Both the position numbers and the translations under genes were made by a program. Source: Rhodosalinus sp041365695 (lineage in GTDB: Bacteria > Pseudomonadota > Alphaproteobacteria > Rhodobacterales > Rhodobacteraceae). From it: 64,000 bases of DNA. Location of the stretch: positions 1 to 64,000 of the forward strand of contig NZ_JBGFSJ010000006.1 in assembly GCF_041365695.1 (NCBI RefSeq), read 5' to 3'. This document shows positions 1-7,926 of this stretch, piece after piece (the stretch's first letter is position 1; each line of letters begins with the position of its first letter). The notes under the pieces were generated by a model. The model was not told the origin of the DNA. It saw only the letters and a list, made by a program, of their open reading frames with translations, and did not search any database.

Positions 1-95
1 AGGAACTCGGCGAACCGTTCCGCCGCGACGCAATGAAAAAACCCGTCGCCGTCGCAGGAATAAACCCCGCCGACATGCGCGCCCAGGCCGTTTGA
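1..95 (+). CDS. C-terminal fragment of an unidentified protein (5' end outside window)
   Basis: An open frame enters from the left edge and ends at TGA 93-95. It reads roughly 30 codons, ending in PADMRAQAV. An internal ATG at 33 could instead start a 20-codon peptide. I do not recognise a family from so short a tail. Codons such as AAA, ATA and GGA are less GC-rich than in the neighbours, which lowers confidence. It lies 73 bp upstream of the soeA start on the same strand, so it could be the gene preceding that operon. Confidence 0.35.
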   Translation, partial: ELGEPFRRDAMKKPVAVAGINPADMRAQAV

Positions 96-168
96 ACATC
101 CTTGTTTGCCCTCGCCCCGGGCGGCGATCTGCCCTAGCGTGCCCCCTGGCCCAGACAGCGAGACACGG

Positions 169-2991
169 ATGACACACCGCCAGCCCCCTCTCGACCTCTC
201 GCCACCCGTCTCGGACGAGGTCCGCAAGACGACCTGCTACATGTGCGCCTGCCGCTGCGGGATCGACGTGCACATGAAGGAGGGCCGCGTTGCCTATATC
301 GAGGGCAACCGCGACCACCCGGTGAACCGCGGCGTTCTCTGCGCCAAGGGCTCCGCCGGGATCATGCAGCACAACGCGCCCTCGCGGCTGCGCGCGCCGC
401 TGCGCCGGGTCGGCCCCCGGGGCTCGGGCGAGTTCGAGGAGATCACCTGGGAGGAGGCGCTGGAGACCGCCGCCGGCTGGATGAAGCCCCTGCGCGAGAC
501 CGCGCCGGAAAAACTCGCCTTCTTCACCGGGCGCGACCAGTCCCAGTCGCTCACCAGCTTCTGGGCGCAGCAGTTCGGCACGCCCAACTACGCCGCCCAT
601 GGCGGGTTCTGCTCCGTCAACATGGCGGCCGCGGGCATCTACACCATGGGCGGCGCGTTCTGGGAGTTCGGCCAGCCGGACTGGACGCACACGAAGCTCT
701 TCATGATCTTCGGCGTGGCCGAGGACCACGACTCGAACCCCATCAAGATGGGCATCGGCGAGATCAAGGCGCGGGGCGCCCGGGTGATCGGCGTGAACCC
801 CATCCGCACCGGCTACAACGCGGTCGCGGACGACTGGGTGGGGATCACGCCCGGCACGGACGGGCTTTTCATCCTCGCCCTCGTGCACGAGCTTCTGCGG
901 GCGGGCCGGATCGATCTCGACTACCTCGCGCGGTGGACCAACGCCCCCGTCCTCGTGAACGGGGACGCGGCCTCGCCCGAACACGGGCTTTTCCTGCGCG
1001 ACGACGAGGGCCGCCCGCTGGTGATCGACCGGCGCACCGGCAAGCCCGCGGCCTTCGACGCGCCGGGCGTGCGCCCCGATCTTGCGGCAAGCTGGCGCAA
1101 GGCGGGGGTCACGCACCGCCCGGTCATGCATCTGATCGCCGAGCGATACCTCGACCCGGCCCACGCGCCCGAGGCCGTGGCCGGGCGCTGCGGCGTGCCG
1201 GCCGAGCGCATCCGCGCGATCGCCGCGGAACTCGCCCGGGTGGCATTCGAGGAATCCTTCGAGGTCGCGCAGGAATGGACCGACTTCCGCGGCGAGACCC
1301 ACGAGACGGTCACCGCGCGGCCCGTGAGCTTTCATGCGATGCGCGGCATCTCGGCCCATTCCAACGGCTTCCAGACGGCCCGCGCGCTTCACATGCTGCA
1401 GATCCTGCTCGGCACCGTCGAGCGGCCGGGCGGCTTCCGCTTCAAGCCGCCCTACCCGAAACCGCCCGAGGCGCATCCCCGACCCCATGCCCGCTGCGCG
1501 CCCGAGACGCCGCTCGCCGGCCCGCATCTGGGCTTCCCGCTCGGGCCGGAGGACCTATGCCTCGACGAGGCGGGCGATCCCGCCAGGATCGACAAGGCGT
1601 TCACCTGGGAAAACCCGCTCTCGGCGCACGGCATGATGCACATGGTGATCTCCAACGCCCATGCGGGCGATCCCTACCGGATCGACACGCTGTTCCTCTA
1701 CATGGCGAACATGGCGTGGAACTCGTCGATGAACACGCGCGGCGTCGTCGAGATGCTGACCGACACCGACGAGGCGGGCGACTACGTCATCCCGCGGATC
1801 ATCTATTCCGACGCCTATGCGTCGGAAATGGTGGCCTACGCGGATCTCGTGCTGCCCGACACGACATACCTCGAGCGGCATGACTGCATCTCGCTTCTCG
1901 ACCGCCCGATCTCGGAGGCCGACGCCGCGGCGGACGCGATCCGCTGGCCCGTGGTGACGCCCGACCGCGACGTGCGCGGCTTCCAGTCGGTGCTGCTCGA
2001 TCTCGGCGCGCGCCTCGGCCTGCCGGGCTTCGTGACCGATGACGGCGCGCCGAAATACGCGGACTATGCCGACTACATCGTCAACCACGAGCGCCGCCCC
2101 GGCGTGGGCCCACTTGCGGGCTGGCGGACGGGTGAGCACGGCCTCGCGCACGGGCGCGGGGCCGCCAACGCCGCGCAGCTCGAAAGCTACATCGCCAATG
2201 GCGGGTTCTTCCTGGCCGAGGTGCCGGAGGGCGCGCGCTACATGAAACCCTGGAACCGGGCCTACCAGGACTGGGCCGTGTCCATGGGGTTCTACGACGC
2301 GCCGCAGCCCTACCTCTTCCAGCTCTACGCCGAGCCGCTGCGCCGCTTCCAGCTCGCCGCCGAGGGGCATGGCGACCGCCAGCCGCCCGAACACCTGCGC
2401 GAACGGATCAAGGCCACGCTCGATCCGCTGCCCGCCTGGTACCCGCCCTTCTCGGACGGACACGCCGATCCGGCGGAATACCCCGTCCACGCGCTCACCC
2501 AGAGGCCCATGGCGATGTATCATTCCTGGGGCTCGCAGAACGCCTGGCTCCGTCAGATCCACGGGGTGAACCCGCTCTACATGCACCCCGACCTGATGCG
2601 GCGGCACGGGCTCGAAGAGGGCGACTGGGCACGGCTCGCCTCGCCCCACGGCGAGATCACCGTGCCCGTGGCGGCGATGGCCGCGCTCAACCCCGACACG
2701 GTCTGGACCTGGAACGCCATCGGCAAGCGCAAGGGCGCCTGGGCGCTGGACCGCGACGCGCCGGAGGCGACGAAGGGTTTCCTGCTTAACCACCTGATCC
2801 ACGAGCTTCTGCCCGAGCGCGGCGACGGGCTGCGCTGGTCGAATTCAGACCCGGTGACCGGGCAGGCGGCATGGTTCGACCTGCGCGTGAGGATCGAGAA
2901 GTCGAAACCGCCGGAAGAGGCGCTGCCGGTCTTCGACGCGCTCGCCTCGCCCGTTCCCGCGCCCCCCGCGGAACTGAAATGGAAGATCTGA
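169..2991 (+). CDS. soeA: SoeA-like molybdopterin oxidoreductase, catalytic subunit of sulfite dehydrogenase
   Basis: This is a 940-residue DMSO-reductase-family (complex iron-sulfur molybdoenzyme) catalytic subunit. It should bind bis-MGD and one [4Fe-4S] cluster. The N-terminal cluster motif is visible as C23-x2-C26-x3-C30-x27-C58. There is no twin-arginine signal before it, so the protein should stay in the cytoplasm. That separates SoeA from the exported PhsA/PsrA thiosulfate and polysulfide reductases. A 4Fe-4S electron-transfer subunit and a DmsC-type anchor follow directly, giving the SoeABC order known from Allochromatium and Ruegeria. The expected reaction is sulfite to sulfate with electrons passed to quinone. 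The ATG at 169 was chosen because the upstream in-frame TTG (106) adds an unconserved tail. A thiosulfate or polysulfide substrate cannot be excluded from sequence alone. Confidence 0.8.
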   Translation: MTHRQPPLDLSPPVSDEVRKTTCYMCACRCGIDVHMKEGRVAYIEGNRDHPVNRGVLCAKGSAGIMQHNAPSRLRAPLRRVGPRGSGEFEEITWEEALETAAGWMKPLRETAPEKLAFFTGRDQSQSLTSFWAQQFGTPNYAAHGGFCSVNMAAAGIYTMGGAFWEFGQPDWTHTKLFMIFGVAEDHDSNPIKMGIGEIKARGARVIGVNPIRTGYNAVADDWVGITPGTDGLFILALVHELLRAGRIDLDYLARWTNAPVLVNGDAASPEHGLFLRDDEGRPLVIDRRTGKPAAFDAPGVRPDLAASWRKAGVTHRPVMHLIAERYLDPAHAPEAVAGRCGVPAERIRAIAAELARVAFEESFEVAQEWTDFRGETHETVTARPVSFHAMRGISAHSNGFQTARALHMLQILLGTVERPGGFRFKPPYPKPPEAHPRPHARCAPETPLAGPHLGFPLGPEDLCLDEAGDPARIDKAFTWENPLSAHGMMHMVISNAHAGDPYRIDTLFLYMANMAWNSSMNTRGVVEMLTDTDEAGDYVIPRIIYSDAYASEMVAYADLVLPDTTYLERHDCISLLDRPISEADAAADAIRWPVVTPDRDVRGFQSVLLDLGARLGLPGFVTDDGAPKYADYADYIVNHERRPGVGPLAGWRTGEHGLAHGRGAANAAQLESYIANGGFFLAEVPEGARYMKPWNRAYQDWAVSMGFYDAPQPYLFQLYAEPLRRFQLAAEGHGDRQPPEHLRERIKATLDPLPAWYPPFSDGHADPAEYPVHALTQRPMAMYHSWGSQNAWLRQIHGVNPLYMHPDLMRRHGLEEGDWARLASPHGEITVPVAAMAALNPDTVWTWNAIGKRKGAWALDRDAPEATKGFLLNHLIHELLPERGDGLRWSNSDPVTGQAAWFDLRVRIEKSKPPEEALPVFDALASPVPAPPAELKWKI

Positions 2992-3064
2992 GAATGGGCG
3001 CTGAGATGCTGCAGGAGATGAGCCGGGCGAGCCTCGGCCCGCGCACGCGCGAAGGGAGGCACGC

Positions 3065-3820
3065 ATGACCGAACTGCCCGCACGGACCGAGCGCAAGCTC
3101 GGCCTCGTGATCGACCTCGACACCTGCGTGGGCTGTCACGCCTGCGTCGTGGCCTGCAAGGGCTGGAACACGCAGGCCTACGGCGCGCCGCTCTCCGATC
3201 AGGATCCCTATGGCGCCGATCCGTCGGGCACTTTCCTGAACCGGGTACATTCCTACGAGATCACGCCGGCGGACGGCGCGCCGCAGCTCGTGCATTTCCC
3301 GAAATCCTGCCTGCATTGCGAGGACGCGCCCTGCGTCACCGTCTGCCCCACCGGCGCCTCCTACAAGCGGTCCGAGGACGGGATCGTGCTGGTGAACGAG
3401 GACGCCTGCATCGGCTGCGGCCTCTGCGCCTGGGCTTGCCCCTACGGCGCGCGAGAGATGGACCAGGCCGAGGGCGTGATGAAGAAATGCACGCTCTGCG
3501 TGGACCGCATCTACAACGAAAACCTGGCCCCCGAGGACCGGGAGCCGGCTTGCGTGCGCACCTGCCCGGCAGGCGCGCGGCATTTCGGCGACCTGGGCGA
3601 CCCCGAGAGCGACGTCTCGAAGCTGGTGGCCGAGCGCGGCGGGATCGATCTCATGCCCGAGCAGGGCACGAAGCCCGTGAACAAGTATCTGCCCCCGCGC
3701 CCGCGCGACCGGCTGGAGGCTGCGCCCCCCGCGGCCCTGGAACCGGTGGCCGACGCGCCCGGGGGGTTCCTTGGCTGGCTTGACCGGGCGCTCGACCGAC
3801 TGCCCGGGGGCCAGGACTGA
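3065..3820 (+). CDS. soeB: SoeB-like electron-transfer subunit with four [4Fe-4S] clusters
   Basis: This 251-residue ferredoxin-like subunit passes electrons from the molybdenum subunit to the membrane anchor. Four Cys groups are visible: C21-C24-C27-C31 (motif CVGCHACVVAC), C82-C85-C90-C94, C115-C118-C121-C125, and a fourth starting C142-C145 and completed by a CVRTCP motif. This is the DmsB/PsrB/SoeB pattern of sixteen Cys. There is no signal peptide, which agrees with a cytoplasmic SoeA. A good ribosome binding site (GAAGGGAGG, about 3051-3059) precedes the ATG. The gene starts 73 bp after soeA and its TGA overlaps the ATG of the anchor gene, so the two are translationally coupled. Confidence 0.88.
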   Translation: MTELPARTERKLGLVIDLDTCVGCHACVVACKGWNTQAYGAPLSDQDPYGADPSGTFLNRVHSYEITPADGAPQLVHFPKSCLHCEDAPCVTVCPTGASYKRSEDGIVLVNEDACIGCGLCAWACPYGAREMDQAEGVMKKCTLCVDRIYNENLAPEDREPACVRTCPAGARHFGDLGDPESDVSKLVAERGGIDLMPEQGTKPVNKYLPPRPRDRLEAAPPAALEPVADAPGGFLGWLDRALDRLPGGQD

Positions 3821-4686
3821 TGCATCCCGCGCCTTCGCTCATCGCCTTCACCACGCTTTCGGGCGCCGGGTTCGGGCTGCTTTTCTTTCTCGGGCTCGGC
3901 ATCCCCGGCGTGACCGGCTGGACCGCCTTCGCCTTCTTCGCGATCGCCTACGCGCTGGCGGGGGGCGGGCTGCTCTCGTCCACGCTGCACCTGGGCCACC
4001 CCGAGCGCGCGGCGCTCGCCTTCACACAGTGGCGGACGAGCTGGCTCTCGCGCGAGGCCTGGGCGGCGGTCGCCACGCTTGTCGTGATGGCGATCTACGG
4101 CGCGGGGCTCGTCTTTTTCGAGGCCCGGATCGTCCCGCTCGGCTGGATCGGGGCGGCGGGCGCGCTGGGAACCGTCTTCACGACCTCCATGATCTACGCG
4201 CAGATGCGCACGGTGCCGCGCTGGCACACCGCGCTGACGCCGGCGCTTTTCCTCGCCTTCGCGCTGGCGGGCGGGGCGCTTCTGGCGGGCGAGGTCCGGC
4301 TGGCGAGCTTTCTGATGCTGGGCCTCGCGGGCTTGCAGATCGCGTGGTGGATCACCGGCGACCGCCGCTTCGGCGAAGGCGGGACGGACATGGGCACCGC
4401 CACCGGGCTCGGCGGCGCCGTGCGCGCGTTCGAGCCGCCGCATACCGGGCCCAACTACCTGCTGCGGGAGATGGTGTTCGTGGTGGGCCGCCGGCATGCC
4501 GGGCGGCTCCGGGTCATCGCGGTGCTGCTCATGGCGCTGCTGCCCGCCTCGGTGCTTCTGCTGCCGCTGGGCCATGCGGGGGCCGCGGTCGCGGTGCTTT
4601 CGCATCTGGCCGGCGCCGCGGCGTCACGCTGGCTCTTCTTCGCCGAGGCCGAGCACGTCGTGGGGCTTTACTACGGCGCACGGTGA
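3820..4686 (+). CDS. soeC: SoeC/DmsC-family membrane anchor subunit
   Basis: This 288-residue polytopic protein has about eight hydrophobic segments, starting from IAFTTLSGAGFGLLFFLGLG near residues 5-24. It matches the DmsC-type anchors that attach molybdoenzymes to the membrane and hand electrons to or from quinone. The ATG overlaps the soeB stop (TGATG at 3818-3822). It is the last gene of the three-gene operon. It ends 13 bp before the stop of a convergent gene on the other strand. The family is clear. The physiological donor follows only from the operon and the missing Tat signal of the catalytic subunit. Confidence 0.82.
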   Translation: MHPAPSLIAFTTLSGAGFGLLFFLGLGIPGVTGWTAFAFFAIAYALAGGGLLSSTLHLGHPERAALAFTQWRTSWLSREAWAAVATLVVMAIYGAGLVFFEARIVPLGWIGAAGALGTVFTTSMIYAQMRTVPRWHTALTPALFLAFALAGGALLAGEVRLASFLMLGLAGLQIAWWITGDRRFGEGGTDMGTATGLGGAVRAFEPPHTGPNYLLREMVFVVGRRHAGRLRVIAVLLMALLPASVLLLPLGHAGAAVAVLSHLAGAAASRWLFFAEAEHVVGLYYGAR

Positions 4687-4699
4687 GGCGCGCGACCGT

Positions 4700-5320
4700 T
4701 CAGCCCGTCGAACCCTTCCACCAGTCCCGCAGGCGGTGACGGCGCTCGGCCACGCTGTCGCCGACATCCTCCAGCATCGGATCGATCCGGTTACGGCGGA
4801 AGCGGCGCCAGCGCACCCAGATCGCCCAGAAGACCGCCGCGGCGAAGACCAGGATCACGATGCTGACCCACGGGATCACCCGCGCGTCGGGCCCCGAGGC
4901 CGCACGGATGCCCACGGCGTTCGGATAGATCGACAGGATTTCCGACCGCCAGCCGTAATGGGTCACCACGAGCCAGCGCGGGTCGTCCTTGGTGGAGCGC
5001 AGATCGGCCGCGTCCGCCTGGAGGTTGGCGGTGTCGAACTTGAAATAGGGCGGCCAGCCCCAGCCCGTGTCCTCGTTGCGGTAGATGATCGGGCGATCGT
5101 TGGGCCTGCGCGCCTGGATGAAGAACACGTCGCGCCCGGGCACGCCCTGCGCCTGGCCGGTGTTCGCGTTGGTCCAGAAGATCGAGTTCTCGCCGAAATC
5201 GACGCGCTTCTCGTAGGTGTCCGTGACGCGCACGATGTCGTGCTGCGGCAGCGTGTAGTGGAAGAACGCCGCCACGAGGAGCCAGAACAGCGCGATCAGC
5301 CCCCATTTCACGTAGGTCAT
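4700..5320 (-). CDS. DUF1523 family membrane protein
   Basis: This 206-residue protein has a transmembrane helix near residues 4-22 and a second near 149-170. Between them lies a soluble, probably periplasmic, domain rich in aromatic residues. The C-terminal tail is basic (WVRWRRFRRNR), as expected for a cytoplasmic end. It resembles the DUF1523 family common in Rhodobacterales; no function is known. The start at 5320 has a Shine-Dalgarno-like GGGAGAAT just upstream. It is preceded on the same strand by a small membrane protein with a 12-bp gap, so the two are probably one transcript. It converges with soeC. Confidence 0.75.
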   Translation of the reverse strand: MTYVKWGLIALFWLLVAAFFHYTLPQHDIVRVTDTYEKRVDFGENSIFWTNANTGQAQGVPGRDVFFIQARRPNDRPIIYRNEDTGWGWPPYFKFDTANLQADAADLRSTKDDPRWLVVTHYGWRSEILSIYPNAVGIRAASGPDARVIPWVSIVILVFAAAVFWAIWVRWRRFRRNRIDPMLEDVGDSVAERRHRLRDWWKGSTG

Positions 5321-5332
5321 GGCATTCTCCCG

Positions 5333-5599
5333 TCAGTGATAGTTCACGAAGTAGATGATCGCCGCCACGAGGCAGATGGGCACCACGTAGACACCGAGCA
5401 AGAGCTTTCGCCGGACGGAGCCGTCATAACGCTCCAGGCCGCGGCGCACGAAGGCCTCGCGGTCGCCTTTCCGGCCCTTCTCGGCCCATCTTTCCTCCAG
5501 CTTCTCGCGGCGCACCGCGCGGGACCAGAGCGAGAGGCTGACATAGATCACCGTCAGCGCGACGAATCCGAAAATGATGAGTCGTGCAAGCGCCGCCAT
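5333..5599 (-). CDS. small two-helix membrane protein, unknown function
   Basis: This 88-residue protein has hydrophobic helices at about residues 4-24 and 66-86. A charged central stretch (RREKLEERWAEKGRKGDREAF) should face the cytoplasm. I do not recognise a named family. A purine-rich GGGGGAGAG sits upstream of the ATG at 5599. The gene lies 12 bp before the DUF1523 gene on the same strand, so the two products may act together at the membrane. Confidence 0.65.
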   Translation of the reverse strand: MAALARLIIFGFVALTVIYVSLSLWSRAVRREKLEERWAEKGRKGDREAFVRRGLERYDGSVRRKLLLGVYVVPICLVAAIIYFVNYH

Positions 5600-5670
5600 G
5601 GCTCTCTCCCCCGTGTCGAGTTGCCGCCAAGCGAGCGGCCCCCGTCCCGAAGGAGATACGCGCCGCGGGC

Positions 5671-5690
5671 ACGCGGGGCAACGCCCCGCG
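5671..5690 (-). terminator. GC hairpin downstream of creatinase
   Basis: A perfect 8-bp stem (CGCGGGGC / GCCCCGCG, 5672-5679 with 5683-5690) has a 3-nt loop. It lies 12 bp past the creatinase stop. There is no T-run on the minus strand, so it is a weak or Rho-assisted terminator at best. Confidence 0.35.
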
Positions 5691-5701
5691 GCCGCGCGCG
5701 C

Positions 5702-6910
5702 TCAGGCGATCACGTTGTGGTCGGGGCCGTAGGGAAAGCCCGTGATGTTCTCGGCGCCGTCCTCGGTGACGACGAGGATGTCGTGCTCGCGGTAGCCGCC
5801 GGCGCCCGGCCGGCCCTCGGGGATCGTCAGCATCGGCTCCATCGAGACGACCATGCCCGGCTCGAGCACCGTCTCCACATCCTCGCGCAGTTCGAGCCCC
5901 GCCTCGCGGCCGTAGTAATGCGACAGGATCCCGAAGGAATGGCCGTAGCCGAAGCTGCGGTATTGCAGGAGGTCGCGCTCGGCGAAGAAGGCGTTGATCC
6001 GGGCGGTGATCTCGTCGCAGCGCGCGCCGGGACGGATGAGCGACAGGCCCAGCTCGTGGGCGGCCACGTTGGCCTCCCAGATCGCGCGGGTCGCGGCGTC
6101 CGGCGCGCCGAGCGTCAGCGTCCGCTCGAGCGCGGTGTAATATCCCGAGATCATCGGGAAGGTGTTGAGCGACAGGAGGTCCCCCACCTCGAGCCGCCGC
6201 GCCGTCACCGGGTTGTGGGCCCCGTCGGTGTTGAGCCCCGACTGGAACCAGACCCAGGTGTCGCGATACTCGCCCTCGGGGAAGGCGTCGGCGATGGCGC
6301 GCTCCATCGCGTCGCGGCCGGCCATGGCCACGTCGATCTCGCGGGCGCCCTCGGCGATCGCCTCGCGGATCGCCCAGCCGCCCAGGTCGGCGATGCGCGC
6401 CCCCTCGCGGATGAGCGCGATCTCGGCGGGCGATTTCACCATGCGCTGGCGCATGGCGGGGCGCGCCACGTCGCGCAGCTCACGCGGGGCGAGGAAGGCG
6501 CGCAGCTTTTCCGCCTCGGCGAGCGTCAGGTGGTCCTCCTCCATGCCTACGGCGCGGCCTTCGCCCGCGACATGGCGCGCGGCGCGCCAGAAATTGTCGC
6601 GCGCCCAGTCGGTGTAGGTGAGGTTGTAGCCGTGGCAGCGCCGCCAGGGCTGGCCGCCGTCGATGCCGGCGCTGATCGTGACCGAGGTCTCGGGCGTGAC
6701 GACCAGCCCGTAGGGCCGGCCGAAGGCGCAGTAGAGGAAGCCAGAGTAGTAGGCGACGTTGTGCATCGAGGTCAGCACCGCCGCGTCGAGCCCCGCCTCG
6801 GCGAGGATCCGGCGCAGCCCGGCGAGGCGGGCCTCGTACTCCTCGGCGCCGAAGGGCAGTGGCGCCTTGGCGCCGTTGTGGAATGTCAGGAACTGGGAAC
6901 GTTCGGTCAT
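5702..6910 (-). CDS. creatinase (creatine amidinohydrolase), peptidase M24 fold
   Basis: This 402-residue enzyme should hydrolyse creatine to sarcosine and urea in the cytoplasm. It has the pita-bread M24 fold without metal ligands. It aligns by eye along its whole length with the 403-residue Pseudomonas putida enzyme. Shared blocks include FGRPY, IDGGQPWRR, TDGAHNPVT, FGYGHSFG and GGYREHDI. The catalytic residues fall at the same numbers: His232 (in GAHNP), Glu262 (in ALERT) and Glu358 (in SMEPM). The start at 6910 gives the family length. No sarcosine oxidase or urease gene lies in the window. The upstream gene on this strand is an alpha/beta hydrolase 146 bp away. Confidence 0.92.
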   Translation of the reverse strand: MTERSQFLTFHNGAKAPLPFGAEEYEARLAGLRRILAEAGLDAAVLTSMHNVAYYSGFLYCAFGRPYGLVVTPETSVTISAGIDGGQPWRRCHGYNLTYTDWARDNFWRAARHVAGEGRAVGMEEDHLTLAEAEKLRAFLAPRELRDVARPAMRQRMVKSPAEIALIREGARIADLGGWAIREAIAEGAREIDVAMAGRDAMERAIADAFPEGEYRDTWVWFQSGLNTDGAHNPVTARRLEVGDLLSLNTFPMISGYYTALERTLTLGAPDAATRAIWEANVAAHELGLSLIRPGARCDEITARINAFFAERDLLQYRSFGYGHSFGILSHYYGREAGLELREDVETVLEPGMVVSMEPMLTIPEGRPGAGGYREHDILVVTEDGAENITGFPYGPDHNVIA

Positions 6911-6964
6911 AGCGACCCTCCCTCCGAAGAAAGAAAGGTCCCGGCGTGCAGGACGGCCAGGGGG

Positions 6965-6986
6965 CGCATCCGCCGCCGCGGATGCG
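6965..6986. other. 9-bp inverted repeat upstream of creatinase
   Basis: CGCATCCGC and GCGGATGCG form a perfect 9-bp stem around a 4-nt CGCC loop. It lies between the creatinase start (6910) and the end of the alpha/beta hydrolase gene (7057). No T-run follows on either strand. It could be an attenuating or RNA-stabilising hairpin, or an operator. Confidence 0.35.
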
Positions 6987-7056
6987 GCGACGCCATCGCC
7001 CCGCCCCGGCGCTCTCTTGCCATTCCCCGAGCGTCCGGGCAAGCGCCTGCGCGCGG

Positions 7057-7839
7057 TCAGGCGAGAAGTTCGCGCACGAGGTCGCTCTCGGGCGCAGCCA
7101 GCGCGTCGATCACGTCGAAATGGTGCCGTCCCGGATCGGCGTGCCAAGCGACGCCCCACGCCTCGGCCAGCCAGCGCGCCTGGTCGAGGAAGGCCGGGAG
7201 TTCCGCGCCGCCGACCCAGGCGGTTGTCGGCATCTGCGGCGGCGGCTGGTTCACCGGGCTTTCCGCCGCCGCCTCCGCCGCGTCGATCCCGAGGATGTCG
7301 TTCATCGAGGTTTCCATCAGCGGCGCGAGATCGGCGAGCGCCGAGATCGGCACCACCCGCGCCAGCCGCGCCGCCACCGGGGCGGGCAGCATGCCCGGCG
7401 CGCACATCCGCGCCACGAGATGCCCGCCCGCCGAATGGCCGGTGAGCCGCAACGGCCCCGCCACGCGGCCGGCCGCCGCGGTCACGGCGGCGGCGATCTG
7501 CCGGGTGATGTCGGCGATCCGCACCTCGGGGCAGAGGTCGTAGGACGGCATCGCCACCGCCCAGCCCCGGGCGAGCGGGCCGGCGGCGAGATGCGACCAG
7601 AAATGCCGGTGCATGGATTTCCAGTAGCCGCCATGCACGAACACCACGAGGCCCGCTGCCGCGCCCGCCGGGTGGAAAAGGTCGAGGCGCTGCCGCTCCG
7701 ACGGGCCGTAGCTGCGCCCCAGTTCGGCCCGTTCGCCCAGGCCCGCGCGAAACGCCCCTGCCGCCGCTTCCCAGCGCGGCGGGTAGCCGGCCGATTCGGG
7801 AACGTGATCGGAATTGGAATAGGCCGCGTCCATCTGCAT
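7057..7839 (-). CDS. alpha/beta hydrolase, kynurenine-formamidase-like
   Basis: This 260-residue serine hydrolase has the oxyanion motif HGGYW at about residues 80-84 and a nucleophile elbow GHSAGGH. A downstream Asp and a His in GRHHFDV complete the probable triad. HGGYW is typical of arylformamidases and carboxylesterases of the hormone-sensitive-lipase-like group. The substrate is not determinable here. The start at 7839 is favoured by a strong AAGGAGG exactly 8 nt upstream; alternatives at 7833 and 7872 are less well spaced. It is divergent from gabD and upstream of creatinase on the same strand. Confidence 0.75.
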   Translation of the reverse strand: MQMDAAYSNSDHVPESAGYPPRWEAAAGAFRAGLGERAELGRSYGPSERQRLDLFHPAGAAAGLVVFVHGGYWKSMHRHFWSHLAAGPLARGWAVAMPSYDLCPEVRIADITRQIAAAVTAAAGRVAGPLRLTGHSAGGHLVARMCAPGMLPAPVAARLARVVPISALADLAPLMETSMNDILGIDAAEAAAESPVNQPPPQMPTTAWVGGAELPAFLDQARWLAEAWGVAWHADPGRHHFDVIDALAAPESDLVRELLA

Positions 7840-7870
7840 CGCCCGGGCCTCCTTCGTCGCGGAACTGGAC

Positions 7871-7885
7871 ATTCCTAGACGGAAT
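7871..7885. promoter_or_regulatory. short inverted repeat in the divergent hydrolase/gabD region
   Basis: ATTCC-TAGAC-GGAAT is a perfect 5+5 inverted repeat within the 87-bp divergent intergenic region. It could be a half-site pair for a regulator of either gene. Its shortness makes chance occurrence plausible. Confidence 0.22.
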
Positions 7886-7926
7886 TGCTTTGCCTGTGCC
7901 ATCTCGAACCTTGCGCGGAGGACGCC

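Noticed and set aside
4496..7543. 1015-residue open frame on the + strand
   Set aside because: It lies antisense to DUF1523, the small membrane gene and creatinase. Its translation is low-complexity and rich in Arg, Pro, Gly and His, the usual mirror of GC-rich codons. No family motif is seen.
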